Origin: Microthyrium microscopicum
Lineage: Eukaryota; Ascomycota; Dothideomycetes; Microthyriales; Microthyriaceae
Length of the DNA: 64,000 nt
Reading direction: 5' to 3'
Assembly (NCBI GenBank): GCA_010405405.1
Contig: MU004236.1
Coordinates: forward strand, 2,052,070 to 2,116,069
How positions within the stretch are numbered: the first letter of the stretch is position 1; every line of letters starts with the position of its first letter. Position numbers and translations under genes: made by a program. This document shows positions 1 to 14,400 of the stretch, one piece after another. A model generated the notes under the pieces. The model was given only the letters and a program-made list of their open reading frames with translations, was not told where the DNA came from and made no database searches.

Positions 1-3000
1 AGCTATTCTGCTAGATCTATACTCTAGGCTATAAATAGATGTAGGACTAAAGGATAGACTATGTGTAACAAACTCGTAATTCTGTTATTCTTTGCTTTTA
101 TAAGATTATTATAATTATCTAGAAAAGTAATATAATCCTTCTATGGGCTAAAGACGCTATTTATAAATAGATAATTAATATTAGTAGGAATAATATCTAG
201 ATTAGTTTATGTGCCTTAAGAGATTAGCTAAGGAAGATTCTTTTTTATAAGTATAGCTAAGCTGGCATTAACCTTAAAGAACTAGAAGACTATGGGGTAC
301 TAATTCTAAATAGTATATTAGAGATAGTGGAGAAGTAGATTAAATTTAGTATCCTTGCTGCTAACTATTAAATTGCTAATTATAGTAGAGTAGACTTAAA
401 AAAAGTTGTTTAATAGGTTAGGGTATATCTTAATAATAAGTATAGTTATATAGCCTATAGCTAATATACTTCTATAATATTTAATGTCTTAATTAATCTT
501 GTAAGCTAACTAGACGAGTTACTTTTCTAAGATAACTGTAGGAAACTTAATAACTATTTAGTCTATCTTTTTCTTCTTTATAATTAGATTATTTAGTAAG
601 AAATAAATGGTTTTAACTATTAGAGTTATAATATTTTCTTATATATTATTTTTGTTTTTATTAACTTTAAAAGTATTTCTCTTGTCTTTAAGATATAGGT
701 AAATAGTTAAGGTTAATATAAACTAAGTAACTTATTTATTATTCTTTATTATAGAGAATTGTGTTTTAATATTAGAAACTATAGCCTATTAATGCTTCTT
801 TTTTAATCTACGTATATATTTAGGCTTACTAATAGTATTATCTTAATTAACTTTATTATTAATGCTATTACCTAAGTATTAATTTGCTTTATTAATTAGA
901 TTATCTCTACTAAGAGCTACCTTTAGACCTTTCTTTAGTATATCTTCTAGATAAGGCTTATCTAAATATACTTATAAGCTATAAATTTGCTAGATTAAAG
1001 GCTTGCCGTTAGATAGATTTACTATAAGATTGTAGATAGTGTATTAAGGATTCTTAGGATCTATTTAAGATATTAGTATAAGGGTATATTTAGAGGCTTT
1101 TAAACTATTCTAGACTTTTGCTTTACCTTTGTTCTTAGTTTTAGGATTTTATTTACTTAAGTCTAAGAATATAGGTAAAGGATCCTTTTTAGCTAGGTAG
1201 GCAAAAATAGCTATAGAATCTAGTTTATATAAGTAATTAGCTAAGGATAAGGGAACGAATTTCTTTAAACTTATATTTTAATAACCTTAGAATTATTTAG
1301 CTTACTATCCTTATAAGGAGCGCAAGTTTTACGCTAATTAGGAAGAAGTTTTAGGATTATAATAGCTAGATGGCTAAAGATCTTAGTAGGAATTTCGTCT
1401 TTACCTATATCTTAGCTATAGATTTAGCTATTATAATTATATACTAATTGTTAAGTACGTAAAGTATTATAAGTAGCTATACTTATGATAAGTAGAGTAA
1501 GAATTAAGGAAGAGATAGAAAATATAAAGGATTTAGGTAGTGTTTTCTTTAAGGAAGGAGAAGTATTAAGAAGAGAAGATAAATAATAATAATAAAAGTA
1601 ATAACTTACTTACTATACTAAAGCCTAAAGGCGTAACTACTAAAAGTTAGCTATTTAGCCTAAACTTTAGGTTACTAAGCTATACTATCTATAAAAGAAT
1701 AAACTTAAGGAATTATTTAAAAGGACTTATTTAATTCTTATAATTACGAAAGATAGTAAGAAAGAGAGGTAATAATAAGAAAGAGGTTATAAGAATAAAA
1801 TAAAGAATTGCTCTCTCTACTAGAAACGCGACTAGAAGTTTATCTATTAATAGAGTTATTATAAAGCTATGCTATTCTGTATATAATAACTAAGTATAAG
1901 ATAGATTTAAAAGAACTTATTTAATCTAGTAATTATAGAATAGTAGTAAGAGAATAATAGTAAGAGAGATTTAGTAATAAGAAGATAGAAATATTCCTTC
2001 TTTTAGTATAGAATCTTCTAGTTAAATAGGCAGAAACCTTACTAAAGCCTATATGTAATAATTACGTAGCTCTTAAAGTTAAGAGAGACTATTCTTTCTC
2101 TCTTAAATATTAAGTATAAGTATAGGTGTTAATTATAGTTTCTTATTCTATTGTGATTACTACTAAACCTTATATTATAACTACTAAGTTAGGAACTTAG
2201 CTAACCTTATATAGGCTAAGACTTCCTTTTAAGTTTAAGCTTATATTAACTAAGCTCTACTTTACTACTTTAAAATATCTTTTCTCTAGGCTTTTAATAC
2301 TTCTTTTCTTACTACTATATCTCTACCTTACTACTTTTTTGTAATTACTAGATTAAATAAGTTCTTTTAATTCGTCTATTCTTTAGCTATTAGTGTTTTA
2401 TATACTTAGTAATTGCTTTAGTTTAGTTCTATAGGCATTAAATCCTTTTCTTTAAGTTAAAAACATAAATTAGCATCCTTAATTCTATAGCTTAAGGCTT
2501 TTGTACGCCTAACTATTTCTTTAATAAGGCCTCTAGGTATAATTCCCCTTTATAAATTAATTATAAATATCAGATAAGTTATTCTCTTAGTACCCTTACT
2601 TTAGGAGGTTTTAGTATTTTATATATAGACTTTTAGAACTAGCTCTTCTTTAATATAAACCTTATTTTTAGCTAGTAGTAGCTTATAGGTATGATATTTT
2701 ATAATAGCTAACTTTAAAGGTATAGTGTAATACTACTTAAAGGTACTAAATAAATATTTTAGTTAACTTAACTTACTAGCTTTAATATATCCTTACTAAA
2801 TACTTTTTACTTCTAATCTACTACTAATTTACTATATTTAATAAATCTTCCTTTTCTAGTGCTATTAACTCTATTAATAAATCTATACTAAACCTTATAA
2901 ATGACGTAATGAAGATAATTTATAGAATAAACTCTAAGTATAATTAGGGAGATTGTAAGTAGGCTAAGTAAATAGTTAAAGCTAAGAATAATGTAACTAA

Positions 3001-3149
3001 GGCGGACTTTTGTATGGAATTAGGCTATTATACTAATAAAATAGTCCTTAATATTATCTTTGTTGTAAAAAAGGATATTTTTAACTAATTTGGCGTAATT
3101 AAATGGCCTACTAATACTATTAGCTGTAATCTTAAATATATTAAAGTTA

Positions 3150-3460
3150 TTAAACGCGATTTACAATTCTCCTAAGCTATTATTTTATTAGTATTTAATA
3201 TTTTCTCTTATGAAGCCCTAGACTAGATTATACTTTTGTACGCGCGATATCTTATTAGTAACAAATAAGCTTATTAAAAACGATATAAGTAACAAAAGCA
3301 GCCCTATAATCTACACGATCGTTTTGCTTTAAAGCTAGATATAATCCTAATTATTCTATAAATAACCTAAGCGTTTATGATATTTAACGATAAAGACACG
3401 TATAGTAATTCTGCTTTTAAAGAATATTAGCTGTACTATTCCTAGCTCTCTAACTAGCTT
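3150..3460. other. Segment with weaker RIP signature inside island 1
   Basis: This segment keeps several CpA dinucleotides (for example in ACAATT, AACAAAAGCAG and CTACACGATCG), whereas the DNA on both sides has almost none. It also contains a CGCGCG stretch. Either it was never part of a repeat recognised by RIP, or it belongs to a younger insertion. No coding sequence or terminal repeat was recognised. The edges are approximate. Confidence 0.45.
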
Positions 3461-4549
3461 TACGGGACTATAAATAGACTATAAAGAAATTATACTTACT
3501 ATCTAAACCTCGTTAATAGCGTATTATTAAACGTGCTATAACTATAAAGCGATAGCCTAAGTTTAGCTATGTCTTATCCTTTATTTAACTAATATAAATA
3601 CTAAGGTTATATAATGCTATTACTAGGCTTTTAGAATAGTAATATCTATTATTAACTATAATAGTAGCTTAGCTATTATGGAATATAACTTTCGCTATCT
3701 ATGTAGCGTAACCTAACTTAATATGACTCTATAATATTTAGATTTAGAGATATAATTCTATTTTAGCTAAGTTCTAATAGCTATAGCCTATATTAAACTT
3801 TATAGTAATTTAATACTAGTAGGAATATAGTGTTAAGCTATGCTAATAAAGATAATAATAACTTCTTCTAAGGTACTTTAAGAGGTTATTGTAGTAATAC
3901 GCTATAGTATAACTAATTTTACGTATATACCTCTAGTAATAGCTATATGCTACCTAGATTTATCTAATTATTTCTTTTAGCTCTACTAGACCCTTCCTAA
4001 TCTTATGTATATATTTCTAATAATAGCTATATACTACTTAGATTTACTTAGCTACCTCTTTTAGCTTTGCTAGACCTTCTTACGCGTATATAATTAAAAA
4101 AGAAAAAGCCTACTTTAAAGAAATATTATAAAACCTAATAGTCCTTATCTATCTTTTAGGAAACTAATGCTTAAGATAGTAAAGACCTTAATATGATTAT
4201 ACTAGTATTTATTAAGAACTTTTTATAAAAATAGGTTATACTAAACCTAAAAGATATATATAAACTAGGCCTTTTTAACTTATCTAAAATAAATATAAAT
4301 ATTTATAAACGTGTAGTTAAGATTAGTATAAGGCACTTTAAAAGTATAATAAGCCTAAAGTTAGACTTATCTAAAAGTCTAGATATAATTTATAGTATAG
4401 GTTAAGTATAAAATAATTAAACTATTTTAATAAGTTTAAATATACGTAATTTTACTAAAGTTGCCTATAATAATCTTTATAGGCTAAGAAAGATTGCTTT
4501 TAAAGTTACCTAGGTTAAATCTTTCTTAAAAAAAACTTATATTAATAAA

Positions 4550-7500
4550 TGAAAGCGTAAAGCCTTAGTTGCTTCTGCTCTAAGCCCTTTTCCTTTATCC
4601 TAAAATAGATATAATAAAAAACCTTATATTTAACCTTATATAGATCCTTAGCTAACTACTTAACCTACCTTTATTACTAAACTATTAATACGTAAATATA
4701 ATATGTATAAAGATTCTATTCCTAACTAATTTAATAAAGATAGCGAGATTACTAAAGATAATAAAGATAGTAAGGTTATTAAAGATAATAAAGATAATAA
4801 GGTTACTAAAAATAATAAAGATAGCTTAGATAAGGATTCTAAAGATAGCTTAGTTAAAGATTCTAAAATAAATTTAAATAGTAATTTAGATAATTCTAAA
4901 GAAGAAGACTTAGAATTTCTGCTAGCACTACTTAGTAGAATAAAGCAGAAGTACTATAATGATAAGGATAATATAAGAAGAGTTAATAGTAGCTATAATC
5001 TTTTAGTATCTATGAACGAAAAGAAATTTAAGAACGAATCTAGCTCTCGCAATTATAAAGAATAATAGACTTTAGCATAAATAAGCCTATTTGGTAGGAA
5101 AAATAGAGGCAAGTCTAAACGTAAGGAGATAAAGATGAAATTAGCTCTAATCTTAGAAGCGATTAATAAGAATAGTAGCTAGGAATATTATACTTTTCTA
5201 AGCTTACTAGTCTAAATATCGTAGCCCTAGAATGCTACTACTAATACAGAAATAGAGGGCGTACAATAAGATTAAGCATTACTTCTAAATAGTACTAGAC
5301 CTATAAATACTACTACTATATCTTCTTAAAGACTTAAAAAGCGCGTTATTAAGCTAAAGATAGAGAGCGTACAATAAGATTAAGCACCACTTCTAGACAG
5401 CGCTAGACTTATAAATACTACTACTATATCTTCTTAAGGACTTAAAGAGCGCGTCGTTAAGCTAAAGATAAGAGACGTATAATAAGATTAAGTACCGCTT
5501 CTAGATAGCGCTAGACCTATAGATACTACTACTACATCTTCTTAAGGACTTAAAGAGCCTATTATTAAGCTAGAGATAGAGGGCGTATAATAAGATTAAG
5601 TATCGCTTCTAGATAGTGCTAAACTTATAAATACTACTACTATATTTTCTTAAGAACTTAAAAAGTGCGTTATTAAGCTAGAGATAGGAGGCATATAATA
5701 AGATTAAGCACTGCTTTTAGATAGCGCTAGACCTATAGATACTACTACTATATTTTTTTAAAGACTTAAAGAGTGTATTATTAAGCTAGAGATAGAGGGT
5801 ATATAATAAGATTAAGTACTACTTCTAGATAGTACTAGACCTATAGATACTACTATTATATTTTCTTAAAGACTTAAAGAGCGTATTGTTAAGCTAAAAA
5901 TAGAGAGCGTATAATAAGATTAAGTACTGCTTCTAGATAGTAATAAACTTACGCGGCTTTAAAGCCTTAAGCTTCCTACTAGTAATATATAGATAGGAGA
6001 TAGTGAAGTATAAGTACTAATTTCTATAGATATTAATTATTTATCTAAAATGTGTTATTTATAAAGACCTAATTCTACTACTCTAGATTATATTATATTA
6101 TCTTTTACTCTATAAAAATTAAGTTATCTAATAATAGCTAAACCCTTTCTTAATTATTTAAGAAAATACTATAGCTCTCTAAATACGCTAGCTTCTCTAA
6201 CTATGCTATTTTCTTAAAATAAGCTATCTTCTTCTAACTATACTAAATCTTTAAGTTTCTCTAAGCGTGTTATTAATTTTACTAGCGCTAAGAATGTTAT
6301 TAATCTTACTATTAATAACTTAGAATTATTACTATTTATAGTAAACATTCTTATAAATGCTAAAGACTTAATTAAGAAAGATATTGCTATGCTAAATAAC
6401 TTTATAGCTATTAAAGTAATTAATTTAATTATAGAAAAGGTTACTATGCTATTTAAACTTTAGTTATTAAACTTATTATCTTCTTTATAGAATAAAGTAA
6501 ATATGTTACGTAGTATAGAAGTAAAATACCTTTAGAAGTTATAACTTTATAAAGATAAGTAATAGTATAACTATAATAATAAGGATAGTGATGTAAGAAT
6601 TAATATATAGTAAGCTTATAAGAAATAGATTAAATCTTATTTATTTAATATATATAAACTAATACCTAATACTATTAGCTTTTATATACTAAAGACTTCT
6701 AAAAATAAATATATCTAAGAATAAACTAGTTTCCTTATTAACTACTTTAACTATACTAAATATAGATCTATTATACTTAAGTCTTCTATAATAGGTAAAG
6801 CTCTATATACTAAAGCTTTATAAGCTAAACTATTTTGTAATATATATATAGAACGTAGAGAGTCTAGAATAGTTAAAGATAAGGATTTAAAAGCTTCTTT
6901 TATTATAAGCTTTTACGTAGAACTACTATAAAATAAAACTTATAAGTACTTAATACTTAAAGACTAGAGAGAGATATATGTATTTTTTAACTATAAAGAT
7001 AAGAGTAATATATTAGACTTTATTATTCTTAGATTTAAAGTTAATATTTAAATTTATTAAGCTATTAGAGTAATGATTATATATAAGTATATTATCCTTA
7101 CGTAAAGTTTCTATATTATAAACGTTCTAAGCTTAGGAAAGACTATCTAGATGCTAATTACTATTTAGATAAATAGTTAATAAACTAAAAGCGTAGTAAT
7201 GTATATAAAGAAGTAGCGCCTTATAAGAGAAGAGAAACTTAAGCTTCTTAAGGAATATTTATTAGATATTTAGGTTCCTAATTATTAAGGCCCTAAGGAT
7301 AAAGAGAAAGGTTCTTATATGTAATTAAGGAGTCTTAACTAACTCGTAATATACTATTACTCTAAGAAATTACTAATATAGTTAAAATCTACTATAACCT
7401 ATATTAACTTAGATAACTACTAGTATAGTACTCTTACTATTAGTATAAACTATATATAAATAATTATATTTATAATCTTAGTTTGGTTAAATAAATAGAA

Positions 7501-10400
7501 AAAGATAATTAATACCTTAAAATATAAAAGTAAGCCTAACTAGGTATTTACCTTCTATGTTAACTATTTAAGCATAAAACCTAAGTTTATATTCTTAAAT
7601 AAAGTCTCCTATACGTGTAGACTTTTTACTAATTTTAAAACTAATTTTAGAATACCTAAGTAAACTAGTATTATTGTATTAATAATATTAAGTTTATATA
7701 TGTCTTAGGTCTTATAACTAATTATAAGACTCTTATAAATGTAGTTAAAAGAATAAAAAATTAGATATTATAAAACTCTAGAACCTAAGAACTACCTTTA
7801 TACTAATATAGAATTAATAGTAAATAGAGATAAATGTCTATGTGATTAAAGATACTTTATAGTTAGAGTCTTAGTTTTAAATAAGTCTTATAAATATTAA
7901 ATACTAAATAACCTAACTTATTCTAATATTAATAAAGAAACCTATATACTTAGTTATATATTATTAGAATACTATCGTAGTATATAGTCTAGAGCTACTA
8001 TATTAGATTAATCTAGGATATATTATAATACTATAGTAAGCTAACTAAACCTAATTACTTACTTAGTAAATATATAATATATTTACTTTTCTAATACTAA
8101 TAAAGATATTAGGGTTTTTCTTAAAGATAAATTAAAGAAAGATTAGGTAATCTTTACTAATAACTATGTATTATTTACTTCTCTATTACTTAACGCTATT
8201 TTTAGTTAGATTGTTATACTTATTATAAAAGATATAAGATTATGTAAATATCCTAATGAAAGAAAAGAGAAATAGCTTATAAGAGAATAAGCTTAAGTAA
8301 GTGCTACTTTAGCTAGTATATATACCTTATTTAAACTTCGCTATATAATAGATATAGAACTTTTTAGTTAAAAGTGTATTATACTACCTCTAAATAAAAT
8401 AGAGTTTATTATTATTAATATAATAGACTTAGAAGCAATATAGCTTATAGATAAGCTTAATAAATATATAGTAGCGTAAATAAACAAACTAAAGATAAGT
8501 ACTATTAATGACTCTACTACTTAGCGTAAAAGTAAACTATATTAAGCTAAATAAATATAAGCTAGGCTAGCTAACTATATAGTCTACTAAACCTCTACTA
8601 AGATTATATATTATAAATTTATTATTAAGGTGCCTTATCTATTAATATTAAAATAGGTAAAGGAAATTAAAAGATAAGCTAAAGACAATCTCTATTATGT
8701 GCTAGTAAGAATTAATAGTAGCCTACCTTTAAAGCCTAATTCTAAGAAACTAGCTAAGCCTAAGGATAATCTCTTTGTTAAAGAAGCTCTTTAGTTTCTA
8801 AAGATAAGTGCTTAAATATAGTACATAGTAAATATTATTAAAAAGGTCTATACTAACCTAGAAATATACTTTTTTAATAGAGAGTAAAAGAAATAAAGCT
8901 TATAATAGGGTAAGGTTTTAATTATTATAAAATATCCTACTTTTATTAGTGCAATTATAGTAGCGCTTTAATATATAATTAAGAAATTTAATCTCTAAGT
9001 ACCTTATTTTAGTAAAACTAGTATATTAAGTAAAAAGTTATTTCTAATTAAAGTAGGCTATTTAAAAATTAGCTCATCCTTATATAATAAAGCTAATATT
9101 TATTACTTCTTCTAAAATATTCTAAAGTCTACTACGAGTAGTTAAACGCTATTAAGAGTAAGTGAATATCTCTTTAATAAGAACATCTAGGTTTTAATTA
9201 GAATGTATAATAGCTATAATATTAGAAGTAATTAGTAGTAGGTAAAGTATTTAATTATAATATTTATTCTAATATTGCTAAGTAATTAGACTTAAAGTAC
9301 TAGAAGAGTTTTTTAAGTAAGTAATATAGTAAAGTATATCTTAATTAATGTATTATACTTAGATGATAATTTAATTAATATATTATTATAGAATATTAAT
9401 AAGCTTTAGTTAAATATTATAGGTTTTATAAAGGCTTATTCTAAAGATTAAGTAGTATAACTAATAGAATTTAAAAATTTATAAATATATCTTAAATTAG
9501 GACTAACCTAGCCTAAGTTAACTAAACTAGTATTCTAACCTAAGAAAGCCTTAGCTTCTTTATCTATAAAAGAGATATAAAAATACCTAAAGAATATTAA
9601 AAATAATATATATTAGAATATTAAAGAGAGTTTAGTTATAATTAAGATAGAGCCTAGAGATAACGAATTTAATAAATAACTTTATATATAATTAGTTTAG
9701 TTTATAATAAGGGTTAAAGTATTACTATTAAATTATTAATAATATAGGATATTAGAAAATATACTTAAAGTTAATATTATTACTATTAATACGCAAAATA
9801 CGCTTTTATAGTAAATTTAAATATCTTAACTAAACTAATAGATATATCTAGTAACTAAAAGAATCTAGAGAGAGATAAAAGAATAATAAGGATAGATAAT
9901 AATGCCTTATAGCCTATAGAGTATCTATTTAGCTAAATATTTTCTAGCGTATATTTATAAGATATAACCTAGCTATATTTATTTATAAACGCTATTCTGT
10001 TTATATTTTTCCTTCCTAGTAATATTAACTTATAAAGTAAATAATGTAGCACTATTAGTTTTTATAGCTCCTACTAAAATCTTAGGTAAAGAGCTTAGAA
10101 AGAATTATAGAGCTATATTATTTATACTGTTAAGTAATTAATAATCTAAGCTAACGTTTTAATAAGGTATTTCGTTAATCTTCCTCCTATTTATTTATAA
10201 TATTAGAACTTCCCTAAAAACGAAAATTAGTAATTTAGTCTTTTAACTTTAGCTTTTCTATAAGTAAATCTATTATCTCTACTAGTAGAAAATTAATAAA
10301 TTATGCTATATTATAATACTAACGTTATTAATATACTTAAATAAACTAGAAAAGATTTAGCTACGTAATTACCTTTTTTGCTAGAATTAATTCTATTATC
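4550..10400 (+). pseudogene. Very long RIP-degraded coding-like region, possibly ATPase/helicase-like
   Basis: One forward frame (codon first base congruent to 2 modulo 3) reads for more than 5 kb as protein-like sequence apart from RIP-type stops. It starts with a lysine/aspartate-rich stretch (about 4735-4870), then seven 36-residue repeats (5245-5985), then a long region rich in I, L and K. Near 7131-7144 it reads SLGKT, which resembles the GLGKT Walker A motif of SNF2-type helicases with a glycine-to-serine change that RIP would produce. I did not find a convincing DEAH-type motif, so the helicase idea is weak. It is probably cargo or the main protein of a repeated element. The family is not recognised. 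Confidence 0.35.
5245..5985 (+). repeat. 108-bp tandem repeat, about 7 copies (36 codons each)
   Basis: A block containing GTACAATAAGATTAAG or a near copy recurs at 5261, 5369, 5477, 5585, 5693, 5801 and 5909, exactly 108 bp apart. Since 108 is 36 codons, each copy keeps the same frame as the surrounding coding-like region. Units differ mainly at C/T and G/A positions, as expected of RIP acting after the array expanded. In the forward frame each unit reads as a conserved pattern with a D-x-A hinge, a run of three threonines and a basic ending. The unit is most likely a protein repeat of the degraded long gene. Confidence 0.85.
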
Positions 10401-11194
10401 TACTTTATTTATATCTAAAGGCTAAGGAAAAGGTAATAAAGAGGGGAGAGACGGAAAAAGATAGGGATAAGGAACTAAAAGTTAAGAAAGCTTAAACTTA
10501 AAGTATTGAGTTCTATTTAATTAGATAGGAAAAGCTATGTCTTTTTATAACCTTAATAATAAACTACTAGTCTAAGTAACTTTATTGCCTAAATTTAGAA
10601 CTTATTTATAATGACTATTACTAGTTTTAATCCCTAGCTTGCTTATTTAACTCTATCTTTATGCCTAATATCTTTATCTATCTTAGTATTATATTTACTA
10701 CTAATAACTATAAATATTATATTATTTCTTATACTAAGATAATCTATAAACTTAGTTAAGCTTCTATAAACTTAATAAGCTTATATAAATATATAAACTT
10801 TAAGAAACCTAATATAGTATTTAGATTTAAATAGTATTTAATCCTAATATATTAATTATAATTGTGCTTCTCTATAATTAGCTTTATTTAGATATGTATT
10901 TTAATATATACCTATTCTAATTATAGCAACTTATCCTTCCTATGTCTCTTATTAGGATTTGCTTAGGTGGGTACTATTATGCTTTAATTAGACCTACTTA
11001 AAGCACTTTAGGCTAATTTTTAAGGAGTCTAAGAAAAAGTAAAGTAATACTTAAGATACAAATAAAATTAAGAGTAAAAACTATAATCCTCTAGAATAAT
11101 TAAGTATAGACTAATTATTCTATAAATATAAAGCTATAACTGTGTGATTACCTACTCTACTAGGAGTAAGCTTGCTATATCTTGTATCTCTACT

Positions 11195-11420
11195 TAAAGG
11201 CTAAGAATGTAAAGAAATTAGAAAACGTAAAGAAGGTAAAGAAGTATGTAAAGAAGGCTATAAAGAAGGCTGTAAAGAAGGCTTAGTTAGAGGAGAAGGC
11301 TAAGGTAGAAGAAGTTACTAACTTATTAGAAAAGACTATACTTAAAAATAAGGTTAAGGTAGTAGCTAAAGAGGCTAAGAAGGCTTAGAGTTTAAGATAT
11401 AAGATACTCTTTGCTAAGTA
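11195..11420 (+). other. Lysine-rich degenerate coding-like segment
   Basis: The + strand contains repeated AAGAAGGCT/AAGAAGGTA units that read as alternating KK-A/V and KK-V pairs, followed by a more acidic E/K stretch. It resembles the basic low-complexity tail of a nucleic-acid-binding protein. The neighbouring DNA is RIP-degraded and no intact frame exists. The element it belongs to is not recognised. Confidence 0.35.
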
Positions 11421-14400
11421 GAAATTAAAAGTTATTATATAGAACCTATAGTTGCTATATTAAAGTTAATTAATAATATTAGCTTTAAAAGCTTAAATAA
11501 TTTTCTTTATTTATACTTTCTTACTTTAAAGGTTCTAGTCTCTATATTAGGGAGCTCTCTAATATAACCTTAAACGTTCTAAATATACTTATCTATAAGA
11601 GATATATAATAAATGATAAGACAAGTTATGAGAAAGGTAATAATTAGAAGTAGTAATTAAGGAAAATAGAATCTTAAGTTATAGGTATATTTAATAGGAG
11701 GGATTACTCTACTATTCTTAAAATCTAAGAATCTAATTAATTATTAAAAAAGTTATATAAGGTTCTAAACTTAAAATTACTACTAAGCTTTAAGGCTTCT
11801 TATTCTCTTTTTTGCTATTTATTTTTTTTTATTTGTAGTAATTATACCTTTATATTAAATGTATATTAGTTAGTATAAAGGTTAAGATATTATTCTTAAG
11901 GAGGGAAGAGTAGAGTCTACTAAGATAAGATAAGCCTTAGCTATAAAACTATTTATTATATTAATACTATTACTACTACCTTCTTTATCTATACTTTAAA
12001 GTAGTGAATAAGAAGAAAGAGGAGAAGGAAAAGATTATAAGTGAGAAAAATAAAGAATAAGAGGAGAAGAGAAAAGAGAAAAAGAAATAAGTGGAATAGA
12101 AGGTAAAAGAAGAAGAGATATAGTAAGTAAAGATAGAGGATAATTAGACTATTATAATTAGCTATAAAACTAAGCTAATATAATAATTTAGAGGTAATAG
12201 AAGTCTAAATTATTACTATTAATTATATTTAGGCTAGAAATTAAAATAGAAGAGGTTAGTACTTTAAGTAGAGAACTAAATAGCAATTATTACTATTTAG
12301 TTCTATTAGTATACTTTATAGATTAATTAGCGTAACCTAGTCTATATTATGAAATATTATTATTTGTTAAAAATAGAAGAGCCTTTAATTCCTACTAAGA
12401 AAGTATAATATTAACTAGAGTTGTTAAATCTAAAATATTTAAGTATATTATGTTTTTCTTTTATATTATTCCTATTTATCTCTAAGTAGATATACTTCTT
12501 ATTTACCTTAGTAGGAATAACTTAGAAAATATTAAAGACTATACGTACTTAAGTACTTATCTCTAGTACCTTATAAATAAAGTACCTAATAGAATTACGT
12601 TCGTAAGAGGCTATAGGGTTTATAATAGATTATATAATATAGAATTTAGAACGTAACGTAGCATCTTAGGTAATACGCTAAGGCTTTTAACTACTATAGT
12701 AGAGAAAAGACGTAATCTTATTATAAATCTACTTTATATAAAATAGCTATTAGACTTCTATTTTATTTATACTACTTCTTATTATTTAATTAATGCTAAT
12801 TATAGGTAAATTAGCTATGTTAAAGCTTATAATAATACTTACTTAAGATAAACTTATTATATAGTAATAATTACGTATAGGTAGCTATAGATAGTTCTTA
12901 AGCTTTATAGCGTACTCTTAATTTACTTACCTTGCTTTTAAATAAGAACAGAATAATAATAATGATTACTAACCCCTTTATTAATTCGTTAGAGTTACTA
13001 GACCTAAAGCTATTATTATAGATTTACTCTTAGAAGTAGAAGATTATAACTAGAGGCTTTATTACTATAATATATCTTTTAGTACTAATATTCCTTAACT
13101 TAATAAGGATAAGGATAGTAATCCTATAAGTAAAACTATATAGCTATTAATAATTTTAAATATAGAGAGCTAATAATAAATAAGCTAGAACGTCTAAACT
13201 ATTACTTATGTAACTTTCTTCGTCCTAATAAGTATAGTCTATTCTATAAATATATAATTTCTTAAATTATAAGACTAGTAAGTAAGTTATTACTAGAAAC
13301 CTTATGTTAATAATAGAAGCTTATAAGATATTAATATATAGAAGGCTAGTTACTAGAAAGGGCTAGGAATGATCTGCTATTTAGACCTCTATTATAATAA
13401 GGTATAGAATACCTTAACTATATCTAGAATAAATATTACTTCTTAGAATTTACACGCTAGACTTAGTTACTATCTAAGTATAGTAAATATACTAAATAAT
13501 AAGTTATAAAGCAAAACCGTAATAATGTAGAGGCTATAACCCTATAATATTAGAACGATTATAACTATTAGCTAACTTATTATACTAAAGGATAAAATCT
13601 ATAATACTATGTATTATAATATAAAGAATATAAAGGTAGCGGTTTTAAGCTATAAACGTATCTATAAAATAACTTTCTCTAAAAGTATATAGGTCTTAAA
13701 TAATAGTATATCTAGAAAAGTTTAGAAAGTCTAAATAAGTCTAGAAATTTCTAAAAATATCTTATATAATCTTAAAGAATATTTATTTTATTATACTATT
13801 AACGCTAAATACTACTACTTACTTTATATTTTATATATAAATATAACTTAACTATAGCTACTAACCTAGATATAAGTCTATAAGTCTTCTTCTAGCAGCG
13901 TAAAGATATCTATAGGCTTAATATATAGGCCCTTAGAACTAGCAAATCTAGTTATAAGTAGCACGTAGTCCTAAGTAATAATGCGTTTCTAACTATTTAA
14001 GTATTACTATAGTATATTTTCCTTATATTCTTTTTTCTATGTTATAATAAATTTATAACTCTTAATCTTTATAATATACTTATTATTAATCTTTAGTATA
14101 TTCTCCCTATTCTAACTCTAATCTTATATTATCCTTCCTACTTAATAACCTCTTTATATTATAGTTAGACTTTTAGAAGATAATATAGCTAAATAATAAA
14201 ATAGCTTAAAAGAGTATCTAAATATAACTAAGAAGAAGCTAATGCGATAACTTAATATAAACTTAAATGAATATACTTAATTAGCTATAGCTATAAAGAA
14301 GTAACTTTAAGACTTATACTATAGTCTTAATAACTATAATACGTATGAGGGAAAGTAAGAAATAATTACTAATATTATATAATACTTAAATATATAACTA

